From: a virus
Length of the DNA: 64,000 bases
IMG/VR virus record: IMGVR_UViG_3300020438_005037
Span: 1-64,000 of that record
Strand: one strand, 5' to 3'
Within the stretch, counting starts at the first letter, position 1. Each line of letters begins with the position of its first letter. Below are positions 7,514 to 14,634 of the stretch, in pieces. The translations under genes were made by a program, and so were the position numbers. Below the pieces are notes generated by a model. That model did no database searches. It saw nothing but the letters and a program-made list of their open reading frames with translations, and was not told where the DNA came from.

Positions 7514-8479
7514 ATGGATGCAACATTACTCTATACAATTGTTGGATTTACGCTTGCAAGTTACTCGGTTATCGCTAACGATTCCGTTCAGACATTGGGT
7601 ACTTGGATAGCTTCAAATTCTAACAAATTTAAATGGTATTACATGTGGATGGCAGCAAGTTTAGTGCTGTTATTTACACTATGGTATGGTTGGTTTGTTA
7701 ATAACGGTGACATATCATACGGCAGACTAACAAAAATTCCTTACCAAACAGTAGAATGGTATCATGCGGTAGCACCTATGATACTTGTAGCACTAACTAG
7801 ATTTGGTGTTCCTGTATCAACTACATTTTTAGTGCTATCTGCTTTTGCAAGTACAGTTGTTTTGGAAAAAGTGCTGTTGAAATCAGCCATGGGATATATG
7901 GTTGCTGCAGCGGCCGCATATTTGATCTGGTTAGCAGTATCTAAATTTTGGGAAACTAAAAAAGAAATACCCGAGTCACATGAAAAATGGTGGAGGGTTG
8001 CACAGTGGTGTACAACAGGTTGGTTGTGGTTTACATGGTTAAGTCATGATATGGCAAACATTGCTGTCTTTTTACCGAGACAGATATCTGTTGAAATTAT
8101 GTTGCTAATTAGTGGAGTATTCGTAATAGGATTAGCATATATGTTTCATGAAAAGGGTGGTAAGATACAGGAAATTGTGCTTAGTAAAACAAATGTAAGT
8201 TATGTACGGTCTGCTACTTTGGTAGATTTAATTTACTCAATAATATTATGGTATTTTAAAGGATATAATAACATTCCTATGTCAACAACTTGGGTTTTTG
8301 TGGGGTTACTAGCAGGGAGGGAACTTGCATTTGCGACAATAAATGGAAAATACAAGTTTAAGACTGTTTTTCCTTTAGTAGGCCGTGACTTTTTTAAAAT
8401 GATGATAGGATTGGCTCTGTCAGTTGCAATTGTTCTTGCTATCCATGGATTTGCATTTGACGGATTTGCTAACTACTAA
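7514..8479 (+). CDS. pit: PiT-family inorganic phosphate permease
   Basis: 321 residues, very hydrophobic, about 8-10 membrane spans. The duplicated PiT signature is present in both halves: ANDSVQTLGTWIA near residues 21-33 and SHDMANIAVFLPR near 179-191, matching the GANDxxNxxGT and SHGxNDxxN family patterns. A later GYNNIPMSTTWVFVGLLAGR segment matches the conserved PxSTT region; a second PVSTTF lies near residue 97. It is shorter than bacterial Pit (about 420-500) because the central loop is small. A GGAGAG site precedes ATG 7514. Likely role: phosphate import by the infected cell to support nucleotide synthesis. Confidence 0.9.
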   Translation: MDATLLYTIVGFTLASYSVIANDSVQTLGTWIASNSNKFKWYYMWMAASLVLLFTLWYGWFVNNGDISYGRLTKIPYQTVEWYHAVAPMILVALTRFGVPVSTTFLVLSAFASTVVLEKVLLKSAMGYMVAAAAAYLIWLAVSKFWETKKEIPESHEKWWRVAQWCTTGWLWFTWLSHDMANIAVFLPRQISVEIMLLISGVFVIGLAYMFHEKGGKIQEIVLSKTNVSYVRSATLVDLIYSIILWYFKGYNNIPMSTTWVFVGLLAGRELAFATINGKYKFKTVFPLVGRDFFKMMIGLALSVAIVLAIHGFAFDGFANY

Positions 8480-8493
8480 ATTTCAAGTTGGTT

Positions 8494-8520
8494 GGGAGTT
8501 CTAACTCCCCTTATGGTATA
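8494..8520 (+). terminator. Possible weak terminator after the phosphate permease
   Basis: GGGAGT (8494-8499), loop TCTA, ACTCCC (8504-8509), the only GC-rich hairpin in the neighbourhood and 15 bases after the permease stop. The following sequence is T-rich but interrupted, so it may be leaky. A late-type promoter follows at 8536. Confidence 0.45.
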
Positions 8521-8535
8521 TATTTTTGCAAATTT

Positions 8536-8543
8536 TATAAATA
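8536..8543 (+). promoter_or_regulatory. T4-type late promoter motif TATAAATA
   Basis: Exact T4 late-promoter octamer, 59 bases ahead of the first tiny membrane-protein gene and directly after a hairpin, which is a plausible transcription-unit boundary. Confidence 0.55.
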
Positions 8544-8601
8544 CATCACTACACTTATTTTAACAAGTTTAGTTACAATTATCACTTTTTAATGGGAAAA
8601 A

Positions 8602-8697
8602 ATGAAATATTTAGTTGTGTTTCTTTTGCTGATTGCCGTAGGTTTTATAACAGTAAGAGAAAAAATAAAGCCACGGAAAATTAGCAATAATGATTGA
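8602..8697 (+). CDS. 31-residue single-pass membrane peptide
   Basis: Translation starts MKYLVVFLLLIAVGFITVRE and then has a short basic tail ending KISNND. It consists of one hydrophobic helix (residues 3-17) and a cytoplasmic-type basic end. The purine-rich GGGAAAA lies just upstream of the ATG. The stop overlaps the start of the next small gene, suggesting both are real and coupled. The function is not recognisable; the size and layout resemble T4-like phage membrane peptides. Confidence 0.5.
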   Translation: MKYLVVFLLLIAVGFITVREKIKPRKISNND

Positions 8698-8785
8698 AAT
8701 TTTATTCTTACTTGCCTTCAATATACTGCTGGGTATAAGTGCTCTAGCAGCTTACATATTAGTATTTGACGAAATCAACAATTAA
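8690..8785 (+). CDS. 31-residue membrane peptide overlapping the previous one
   Basis: Starts MIEILFLLAFNILLGISALA and ends VFDEINN. It is almost entirely one hydrophobic helix. Its ATG lies 8 bases inside the previous small gene in another frame, a classic translational-coupling layout. No recognisable family. Listed because three consecutive tiny frames in this stretch all encode membrane helices. Confidence 0.45.
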   Translation: MIEILFLLAFNILLGISALAAYILVFDEINN

Positions 8786-8799
8786 TCCATAAAGGTTAT

Positions 8800-8976
8800 G
8801 TGTTTAACATAGTGTTTGGTGGTTTATTATTTTTAGTAGTAGGTTTAGGTATTTGTCTTGTACTTACTTTTTTTGTGTTATGGCCTATGAGACAAAAACA
8901 TTTACATGACTATTGGTGCCATCGCAGCAACATTCCGATTGGGGAGGATCATGGCAATCAAGAACCGCATGTATAA
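8800..8976 (+). CDS. 58-residue membrane peptide with a polar tail
   Basis: GTG start preceded by AAAGG. The first 30 residues form one long hydrophobic helix (MFNIVFGGLLFLVVGLGICL then VLTFFVLW). The C-terminal 28 residues are polar and His/Asp-rich. The tail overlaps the next gene out of frame by 26 bases. Unknown function; holin-like size and topology are possible but unproven. Confidence 0.45.
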   Translation: MFNIVFGGLLFLVVGLGICLVLTFFVLWPMRQKHLHDYWCHRSNIPIGEDHGNQEPHV

Positions 8977-9163
8977 TTTTGTTGATTCATGTATGCATAG
9001 ATTGCCATGCACGATCTATGTCAAACCAATCATAAGGAAAGTCCTAGTGATTTTATTTTTCTGGGGTGCTCTTTTGAATGCTGTAGTGTTCATGCTGTTA
9101 TACATAACACTTTATTATGGATATGATATTTTTGGGCTTAAAGAATTTATAAAACATACATGA
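8951..9163 (+). CDS. Small membrane protein
   Basis: 70 residues from ATG 8951, with GGGGAGG just ahead (spacing short, 3 bases); the frame is open from 8906 if an upstream ATG without a ribosome-binding site is used. A basic N-terminal region of about 33 residues with two cysteines is followed by one hydrophobic helix (VLVILFFWGALLNAVVFMLL) and a short polar tail. Function unknown. Part of a run of small membrane genes between the phosphate permease and the DUF2061 gene. Confidence 0.5.
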   Translation: MAIKNRMYNFVDSCMHRLPCTIYVKPIIRKVLVILFFWGALLNAVVFMLLYITLYYGYDIFGLKEFIKHT

Positions 9164-9178
9164 TTTTCCAAGGTAAAT

Positions 9179-9385
9179 ATGTTTGATAATCCCGAAATGA
9201 TGCTTGGTTTTGGATGGGCCTTAGGTATAGTTGCTGGTATCAACATTGCTCGATTTTGTTGGCCAGACGAAGGCACTTGGTTAGGCGAATTAAGGCAGAA
9301 AGAAAAAGATCTTTGGATGAGAATCCGAGAATTAGAACAGAGAGAACACACACTTACACATGGAAAAAAAGAAAGAAAATCATAA
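9179..9385 (+). CDS. Small membrane-anchored coiled-coil protein
   Basis: 68 residues: one N-terminal hydrophobic helix (MLGFGWALGIVAGINIARF, residues 8-26), then a charged helix with heptad-like spacing (LGELRQKEKDLWMRIREL) and a basic end. CAAGG precedes the ATG. The topology resembles a small i-spanin or a membrane scaffold. It overlaps the following DUF2061 gene by 26 bases. Unknown function. Confidence 0.6.
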   Translation: MFDNPEMMLGFGWALGIVAGINIARFCWPDEGTWLGELRQKEKDLWMRIRELEQREHTLTHGKKERKS

Positions 9386-9803
9386 CAGACTGTTTATCCG
9401 CACTATCACATATCAAATATGTGTGATGACCACTTTAGGAATAACAGGCGTTATAGTGAATGTATCTAAAGAACAGATATTACTAATGATTTTATCTGGT
9501 TTGATAGTTGGTTGGCTTATGTATTTTGTACATGAAGGCATATGGAATCAGATAAATTGGCAGAGAGGCAAAGACAAAGATTCTAAAATTAGATCAATTA
9601 CTAAAATTTTCACTTGGAGAATTATTACTATAGGTACAGTTTTTGTAAGTGCAATTTTATTTAATATGACAACATCAGAGAGCACTAGCTATACCGTGTT
9701 ATTTAACATAACAATTATTTTAGTACAATATGTACATGAAAGAGTTTGGAATAATTTTACCTGGGGTAAAATCAAGATAAATATCGAAAAGGAGAACATA
9801 TGA
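9360..9803 (+). CDS. Membrane protein with two DUF2061-like units
   Basis: 147 residues. The second half (ITKIFTWRIITIGTVFVSAI, then a YVHERVWNNFTWG end) fits DUF2061: a K-x-xWR start, two membrane helices and a closing HERVWxxxxWG box. The first half repeats the plan with RTITYQICVMTTLGITGVIV and a closing FVHEGIWNQINW, so the protein looks like a tandem duplication giving four helices. DUF2061 proteins are small bacterial membrane proteins of unknown function, sometimes near sulfate-assimilation genes. The internal duplication is seen directly; the family name is by recall. It overlaps the next start by 4 bases. Confidence 0.7.
   Translation: MEKKKENHNRLFIRTITYQICVMTTLGITGVIVNVSKEQILLMILSGLIVGWLMYFVHEGIWNQINWQRGKDKDSKIRSITKIFTWRIITIGTVFVSAILFNMTTSESTSYTVLFNITIILVQYVHERVWNNFTWGKIKINIEKENI
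9776..9783 (+). promoter_or_regulatory. Late-type motif GATAAATA
   Basis: ATAAATA core 16 bases before the ATG at 9800, inside the end of the DUF2061 gene. Spacing matches the other late-type motifs in the window. Confidence 0.4.
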
Positions 9804-10222
9804 CGATTATGCAACGTCCGGACAAAATACCTGCAGGTCCGACCGAAGGCAGATTTTTTGCTTTATTTGCGATAGGTGGATTTGACGTACAATCATATCC
9901 TAACTACCAGCACTTCGTAGTAAGATTTTTCCTAGTCAAATACAATAAATGGTATGGTTCATTGTTTGAATTACATTGCACAAAAAAAGACAATGCTGTC
10001 AAATGCAACTACTTTGATTTTTTGTTTTTAAATTATTATTACAAGAAGATACATAACGATTCTGCACTTAGTGCTATGGTTATGAAATTATTTATTCCAT
10101 GGACACTTTTAGATAAAGCCTGTGCAAATTTTACATCTAGTAGTTTTTGGAAAAAACTTGATACTATCTTCCCTTCTGCATATAAACGTAAAAAACATAA
10201 TACAGGTAAAAAAAGTATATAA
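9800..10222 (+). CDS. Hypothetical protein
   Basis: 140 residues, basic, rich in Phe, Tyr and Lys, with no signal peptide and no clear membrane span. A good AAAAGGAG site precedes the ATG. Aromatic-rich core blocks FFALFAIGGFDV and FVVRFFLVKYNKWY suggest a beta-rich folded domain, followed by a Lys-rich tail. I do not recognise it. It overlaps the DUF2061 stop by 4 bases, so it is probably co-translated with that gene. Confidence 0.65.
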   Translation: MTIMQRPDKIPAGPTEGRFFALFAIGGFDVQSYPNYQHFVVRFFLVKYNKWYGSLFELHCTKKDNAVKCNYFDFLFLNYYYKKIHNDSALSAMVMKLFIPWTLLDKACANFTSSSFWKKLDTIFPSAYKRKKHNTGKKSI

Positions 10223-10401
10223 TGGACAATCTTCAAAAAACACTATACGAAGTAAAAGAATTATTAAATAGCATAAATTATCCAAAAAAGGAATATGAAA
10301 AATCTAGTTCTATTGTTGGTTATAGCAATAAGTCTTACCATGTGCAACACTCCCAGCCCTGCACAACACATGTGGCCCCCATACGAAAAACAAAATTTTA
10401 A
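10222..10401 (+). CDS. Doubtful 59-residue reading frame
   Basis: Its ATG overlaps the preceding stop by one base. It begins MDNLQKTLYEVKELLNSINY, a plausible amphipathic helix, but the second half lies over the signal-peptide region of the next gene in another frame and has no obvious structure. The first 24 codons are the only coding explanation of 10223-10294. Real protein or leader peptide is undecided. Confidence 0.3.
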   Translation: MDNLQKTLYEVKELLNSINYPKKEYEKSSSIVGYSNKSYHVQHSQPCTTHVAPIRKTKF

Positions 10402-10630
10402 AGAACAGTGTTTGAATGGGTTGAAAGATGATGTATCTTTGCGATCAGCATTTACTTATAATATGTTACGTGAGATCTGTAATTGTGCTGCTGATCAATG
10501 GGAATCAAAATACGACTGGGAATCATTTGCTCAAATTTCAACACCGCCCTTGAGTAAAGAAGCAGAAGAACACTTCTTCAACACGTCATATGCCTGTGCT
10601 TTACAGACTTTACATAAATTCAAAGTATAA
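10295..10630 (+). CDS. Small secreted cysteine-containing protein (paralogue of the 10694 gene)
   Basis: 111 residues. The signal peptide MKNLVLLLVIAISLTMCNTP may be Sec type I (cleavage after PSPA) or, less likely, a lipoprotein signal using Cys17. The mature part has Cys in LREICNCAADQWESKYDWES and in YACALQTL. The block C-x-x-AADQWESKYDWESF, then a Ser/Pro stretch, then ACALQTL is recognisably shared with the next gene (CIGDYYETNYTFEEW ... ICLLKALD). AAAAGGA precedes the ATG. Probably periplasmic, perhaps disulfide-bonded; function unknown. Confidence 0.7.
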   Translation: MKNLVLLLVIAISLTMCNTPSPAQHMWPPYEKQNFKEQCLNGLKDDVSLRSAFTYNMLREICNCAADQWESKYDWESFAQISTPPLSKEAEEHFFNTSYACALQTLHKFKV

Positions 10631-10635
10631 GTTTA

Positions 10636-10664
10636 TTGACATTTAAAAAAATATCTGTTATAGT
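10636..10664 (+). promoter_or_regulatory. Sigma70-type promoter
   Basis: TTGACA at 10636-10641, 17-bp spacer, TATAGT at 10659-10664, in the short gap before the 10694 gene. It would drive that gene and the purC-pyrD-purM-guaC cluster behind it. Confidence 0.75.
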
Positions 10665-10693
10665 ATATTATCACCCAAGCCCTAATGGTATAT

Positions 10694-11035
10694 ATGAAGA
10701 AATTTATCTGTAGTCTTGCAGCAAGTGTGATTGCGTTTACCACATACGCTGCCTGGAGTCCTATTGAAAGGAATACATACTTTGAAGACATGTTCCATGT
10801 AACAATTGAGTATGATACTTACGGAACCTTTCTAGATACTATAGGGACTATCGACGCAATTAATTGCATTGGGGATTATTATGAAACAAATTATACTTTT
10901 GAGGAATGGCATTTTATTTTTAATACAGGCACTGATAATACCCTAGAAGAGTATTATACTGCTGAGAATATTTGTTTATTAAAAGCTTTAGATTTACAGG
11001 ATGTTCGACGAAATAAATTAAAGGAAAATATATGA
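10694..11035 (+). CDS. Small secreted protein, paralogue of the 10295 gene
   Basis: 113 residues from ATG 10694 (an ATG at 10685 in frame is the alternative). Signal peptide MKKFICSLAASVIAFTTYAA, cleavage after YA or AA. The mature part is acidic and aromatic, with CIGDYYETNYTFEEW and ICLLKALDLQ aligning with the corresponding blocks of the preceding gene, including the two Cys positions. First gene behind a strong promoter; it overlaps purC by 4 bases (ATGA). Unknown function. Two paralogues side by side suggest an exported factor acting on the host envelope, but that is inference. Confidence 0.7.
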   Translation: MKKFICSLAASVIAFTTYAAWSPIERNTYFEDMFHVTIEYDTYGTFLDTIGTIDAINCIGDYYETNYTFEEWHFIFNTGTDNTLEEYYTAENICLLKALDLQDVRRNKLKENI

Positions 11036-11949
11036 TCACAGAGGGAAAAACAAAAACACTTACAAAATTAACAACTGAACAGGCCGGCGCTATTTGGCAA
11101 GCAAAAGAACCGCCTTATCCCTATCTAATTAACATAGAAACCAAAAACAGATTAACAGCAAATGATGCAGCTATAGATACCACAGCAGATGTTGCACACT
11201 ACAAAACAAATCAAACTTGTGATATTTTTAGGTTATTAGAGCAAAAAGACATAAAAACTGCTTTTATCTCACAGAAAAATGATAACAACTTTATCGCAAG
11301 AGAATGTGAGATGCTACCTTATGAATGTGTAACAAGACGCATTGCTTTTGGCAGTTTTTTGAAGAGGAACCCAAATATACAGTCTGGTTTTAGATTTGAT
11401 GACCTATACAGTGAATTTTTTTATAAACTTGCTGTAGTTCCAACAAGTGACAAACCAGAAATTATAGATGAATCAAAAGCTAGAGAATTGTATCTACGTG
11501 ATGGACAATGGACACAGCCTGTGTATACTGATCCTTACATTGAGTTTGAAAGCACAGTGACAAATCCTAGTGGATATAATCTATTGTTGCATGATGCAAA
11601 AAGTGTACCAGACGAATCAAAAATTTTAGCATCTGTGCCTTCTTTGATATCCCCATTTGACAAAGAACACATTTTAAAAACTATGCAGAAAGTATTCACA
11701 GTGATAGAAGATGCATGGAAAAATTTTAATGTTGCTCTAGTAGATATGAAAATCGAGTTTGGTAAATGTAAATCAACAGGCAATATATTAGTAGCTGACG
11801 TTATTGACAATGACAGTTGGCGTATATGGCCTGAGGGCGATCCTAACAAACAACTAGACAAACAAAGTTTTAGAGATGGTGAAAATCTGGATACAGTAAC
11901 TGCAAAATATTATACGGTTTCAGAATACACTAAGCAATTTGCTCAATGA
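11032..11949 (+). CDS. purC: SAICAR synthetase of the PAICS-like (animal-type) subgroup
   Basis: 305 residues. PurC ligates aspartate to CAIR with ATP to give SAICAR. The N-terminal GKTKTL and RLTANDAAI match the family. The middle and end look much more like the SAICAR domain of animal PAICS than like typical bacterial PurC: CEMLPYECVTRRIAFGSFLK followed by RNPNIQSGFRF, and later VDMKIEFG with ADVIDNDSWRIWPEGD and KQSFRD (human: RRIATGSFLKRNP, LVDMKIEFG, ADVIDNDSWRLWPSGD, KQSYRD). The AIR carboxylase domain fused in animals is absent. Length suits this longer subgroup (E. coli PurC is 237). Overlaps pyrD by 4 bases. Confidence 0.93.
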   Translation: MITEGKTKTLTKLTTEQAGAIWQAKEPPYPYLINIETKNRLTANDAAIDTTADVAHYKTNQTCDIFRLLEQKDIKTAFISQKNDNNFIARECEMLPYECVTRRIAFGSFLKRNPNIQSGFRFDDLYSEFFYKLAVVPTSDKPEIIDESKARELYLRDGQWTQPVYTDPYIEFESTVTNPSGYNLLLHDAKSVPDESKILASVPSLISPFDKEHILKTMQKVFTVIEDAWKNFNVALVDMKIEFGKCKSTGNILVADVIDNDSWRIWPEGDPNKQLDKQSFRDGENLDTVTAKYYTVSEYTKQFAQ

Positions 11950-12647
11950 CTTATTACATAGCGGCGCCTTTTGGTAATTATTTAAAAACAAAAAAAACCA
12001 GAAGTGTTGTAGGCAGTTTTACTTTAGAACGGCGAACAGGTTTACTAAAGCAAATTGCAAGCACACTAAGATATAGAAATGGTATCTGGTATAATGCTTT
12101 AGGATTAAGAAATCCTGGTATAGAGTTTGGGTTGAAGTATTATTACAGAAGTAAGAACGATGTATTGTCATTGGCTGCTGTAGAACCTAAAGACTGGATA
12201 GAACTAAGTAAAATTGTGCCTCCAGATATTGATTTAGAAATTAATATCAGCTGTCCTAATATTGAGCACTTTGATGATTACACACAAGGTGTTGAAAATT
12301 TTATAAATGGTAAAAGAAAAGTAATTGCTAAACTTGCTCCTGGTACAGAAATTGCCACCGTAGGAGCTTTAATAGATCTTGGATTTACTAGTTTTCATTG
12401 TTGCAATACTTTGCCGACAGAACATGGAGGCATGAGCGGTAGGAAACTTCGTCCGTATGTTGTAAATTTATGCACCGTGATAAAATCTCTAGCACCAGAT
12501 GCAGAAATTATTGCAGGAGGAGGTATCTATGATACACATGACGTTATCCATTATAAAAACTTCGGTGCAACCAGTTACAGTTTAGGCACAGTATGTTTCC
12601 ATCCTATAAAATTCTATAAATTAATAAAGGATATACGTGAATTATAA
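11946..12647 (+). CDS. pyrD: Dihydroorotate dehydrogenase-like protein, short form
   Basis: 233 residues against 300-340 for usual enzymes. DHODH oxidises dihydroorotate to orotate using FMN. Recognisable parts are INISCPN (orotate/FMN-binding region), KVIAKLAPGTE (the K-x-P strand), FHCCNTL, GGMSGRKLRP and the FMN phosphate-binding end IIAGGGIYDTHDV ... GATSYSLGTVCF. The usual N-terminal 60-80 residues are compressed, yet the start overlaps purC (ATGA), so no coding sequence has been missed. Whether it retains activity, and with which electron acceptor, cannot be judged. Overlaps purM by 11 bases. Confidence 0.8.
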   Translation: MTYYIAAPFGNYLKTKKTRSVVGSFTLERRTGLLKQIASTLRYRNGIWYNALGLRNPGIEFGLKYYYRSKNDVLSLAAVEPKDWIELSKIVPPDIDLEINISCPNIEHFDDYTQGVENFINGKRKVIAKLAPGTEIATVGALIDLGFTSFHCCNTLPTEHGGMSGRKLRPYVVNLCTVIKSLAPDAEIIAGGGIYDTHDVIHYKNFGATSYSLGTVCFHPIKFYKLIKDIREL

Positions 12648-13572
12648 AACAGCAGGCGTAAATATAGACTTAGCAGATAGTTTAATTAATAAAATTAGTT
12701 CAAAATCAGATCAGATAGGAAAATTTGCTGCTAATTTTACCTTGGACAAAAAATTAAACAGAGAGTTAGTTGCAAGTTGTGACGGCGTCGGCACAAAGAT
12801 CTTACTGGCTTTAGAAGCTAAAAGGAAGTACAATCGTAGTTTGAAAAGCATAGGTCAAGATTGTGTTGCAATGGTAATAAATGACATACTTTGTGAAAAT
12901 GCTGAACCATTATTTTTTATGGATTATCTAAGCACTAGCAAATTAAATGAATCTGATTATTTGGATATCATACAAGGTATCCAGGATGCCTGTGAATATG
13001 TAGATATTCCACTAATAGGTGGCGAAACGGCTGAACTTCCGGGCATGTTTACCGAAGGTAGTGTTGATGTTTGTGGTTTTGCAGTAGGCACCAAACATTT
13101 CCTTGATTTTTCTAAAGTTGAATTAGGTGACATAGTAATAGGCATTCACAGCACCGGTGTGCACAGTAATGGCTTTAGTTTGGTGAGAAAGTTGCTTCAA
13201 GAATATCCAGTCTGTGATGAACACATGGAACAACTTCTAGAGCCTACACAATTATATCATAATCATATTAAGATGTTACGGTCAAATTTTGTTGATATAA
13301 AAGCTATTGCACATATCACTGGCGGTGGGTTTAGTAATATCAATAGAGTATTGTCCAAGTTAGTCACAGTTCAATATACAAATACTGATCCATTTTACGA
13401 GCATGAAGAGATATTCAAATGGATCCAAAATAAAAGTCAATTATCTAACATTGAAATGCAAAATACTTTTAATTGTGGGATAGGCATGATGGTTGTAATA
13501 CCTGCAACTAGACTTAAAGATATACCATTTTCAGATTATTCTGTACTTGGCAAAATAATACCTTGTTCATAG
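12637..13572 (+). CDS. purM: Phosphoribosylformylglycinamidine cyclo-ligase (AIR synthetase)
   Basis: 311 residues from a GTG inside the pyrD end. PurM closes the imidazole ring of FGAM with ATP to give AIR, step 5 of purine synthesis. Conserved pieces in order: YKTAGVNIDLAD, SCDGVGTKI, the GQDCVAMVINDILC segment, PLFFMDYL, PLIGGETAELPGM, VIGIHSTGVHSNGFSLVRKL, IAHITGGGF and a C-terminal FNCGIGMMVV. The family is about 340-350 residues; the slightly short C-terminus is the main deviation. AGGAGA after the stop serves guaC 9 bases on. Confidence 0.95.
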   Translation: MNYKTAGVNIDLADSLINKISSKSDQIGKFAANFTLDKKLNRELVASCDGVGTKILLALEAKRKYNRSLKSIGQDCVAMVINDILCENAEPLFFMDYLSTSKLNESDYLDIIQGIQDACEYVDIPLIGGETAELPGMFTEGSVDVCGFAVGTKHFLDFSKVELGDIVIGIHSTGVHSNGFSLVRKLLQEYPVCDEHMEQLLEPTQLYHNHIKMLRSNFVDIKAIAHITGGGFSNINRVLSKLVTVQYTNTDPFYEHEEIFKWIQNKSQLSNIEMQNTFNCGIGMMVVIPATRLKDIPFSDYSVLGKIIPCS

Positions 13573-13581
13573 GAGACCTTA

Positions 13582-14634
13582 ATGCGTATTGAAGAAGATA
13601 GAAAATTAGATTTCCAGGATGTTTTACTTAAACCAAAACGCTCAAAATTAACTTCAAGGAAAGATGTAGATCTTACCCGTGAATTTAAATTTGCTAGTAA
13701 TGCTAAATGGTCTGGTGTACCCGTAATTGCAAGCAACATGGACGGAGTTGGTACGTTTAGCATGGCTAAAATACTGCAACAGTTCAAAATGCTTACAGTG
13801 CTACGAAAGCATTACACAATTGATGATTGGACTAATGCTATGGAAAACGGCGTACAGAGTGAGTATGTGAGTGTTTGTGTCGGCACTGGCCGTATATGGG
13901 ACAAAGATGCTGACGATTGGAAAACACTGCAAGCAGTATTGGCGAAATACCCGACCATTCCGTTTATCTGTGTTGATGTAGCAAATGGCTATCATGAAAA
14001 TTATTCGCAGTTTGTAAGTCGTCTAAGAGACAAATATCCTAGCAAAATAATCATTGCTGGTAACGTAATTACTAGCGAGATGACAGAAGAATTAATTATA
14101 CGTGGAGCAGATATAGTTAAGTGCGGAATTGGTCCCGGAAGTGTTTGCACAACTAGAATTATGACAGGAGTAGGTGTACCGCAACTGTCTGGCATTATAG
14201 AATGTGCTGATGCTGCAAATGGAGTCGGCGGACATATTATTGCAGACGGAGGCTGTATATATCCAGGTGATGTAGCAAAGGCATTTGCTGCTGGTGCACA
14301 TTTTGTGATGCTTGGCGGTATGCTAGCAGGACATGATGAATCTGAAATTGAAACAAAAGAAAACAAGATTCAATTCTATGGTATGAGTTCGGACACTGCA
14401 ATGGAAAGATATGGATCTCGAAAAGATGGCTATAGGGGAGCGGAAGGGAAAATAGTTACACTTCCTTATAGAGGTCCAGTCGCAAGGACTGTTGAAGAAA
14501 TATTAGGTGGTGTACGGAGTGCTGCTACTTATATCGGTGCGCAACGAATTAAAGATATGCCTAAATGTGCTACCTTTGTAAAAGTTCATAATGTAGTGAA
14601 TCGCGTGTTTGATAATTTTGAAAACAATGTATAG
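13582..14634 (+). CDS. guaC: GMP reductase
   Basis: 350 residues, the size of E. coli GuaC (347) and without the CBS domains of IMP dehydrogenase. It reduces GMP to IMP and ammonia with NADPH. The FMN-oxidoreductase-like barrel shows LDFQDVLLKPKRS at the start, VPVIASNMDGVGTF, ADIVKCGIGPGSVCTTRIMT with catalytic Cys189, IIADGGCIYPGDVAKA, GGMLAGHDESE and YGMSSDTAMERYG, which fit GuaC rather than GuaB. It follows purM by 9 bases. Together with PurA it could send guanylate back toward adenylate, an arrangement that suits an AT-rich genome. Confidence 0.93.
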   Translation: MRIEEDRKLDFQDVLLKPKRSKLTSRKDVDLTREFKFASNAKWSGVPVIASNMDGVGTFSMAKILQQFKMLTVLRKHYTIDDWTNAMENGVQSEYVSVCVGTGRIWDKDADDWKTLQAVLAKYPTIPFICVDVANGYHENYSQFVSRLRDKYPSKIIIAGNVITSEMTEELIIRGADIVKCGIGPGSVCTTRIMTGVGVPQLSGIIECADAANGVGGHIIADGGCIYPGDVAKAFAAGAHFVMLGGMLAGHDESEIETKENKIQFYGMSSDTAMERYGSRKDGYRGAEGKIVTLPYRGPVARTVEEILGGVRSAATYIGAQRIKDMPKCATFVKVHNVVNRVFDNFENNV

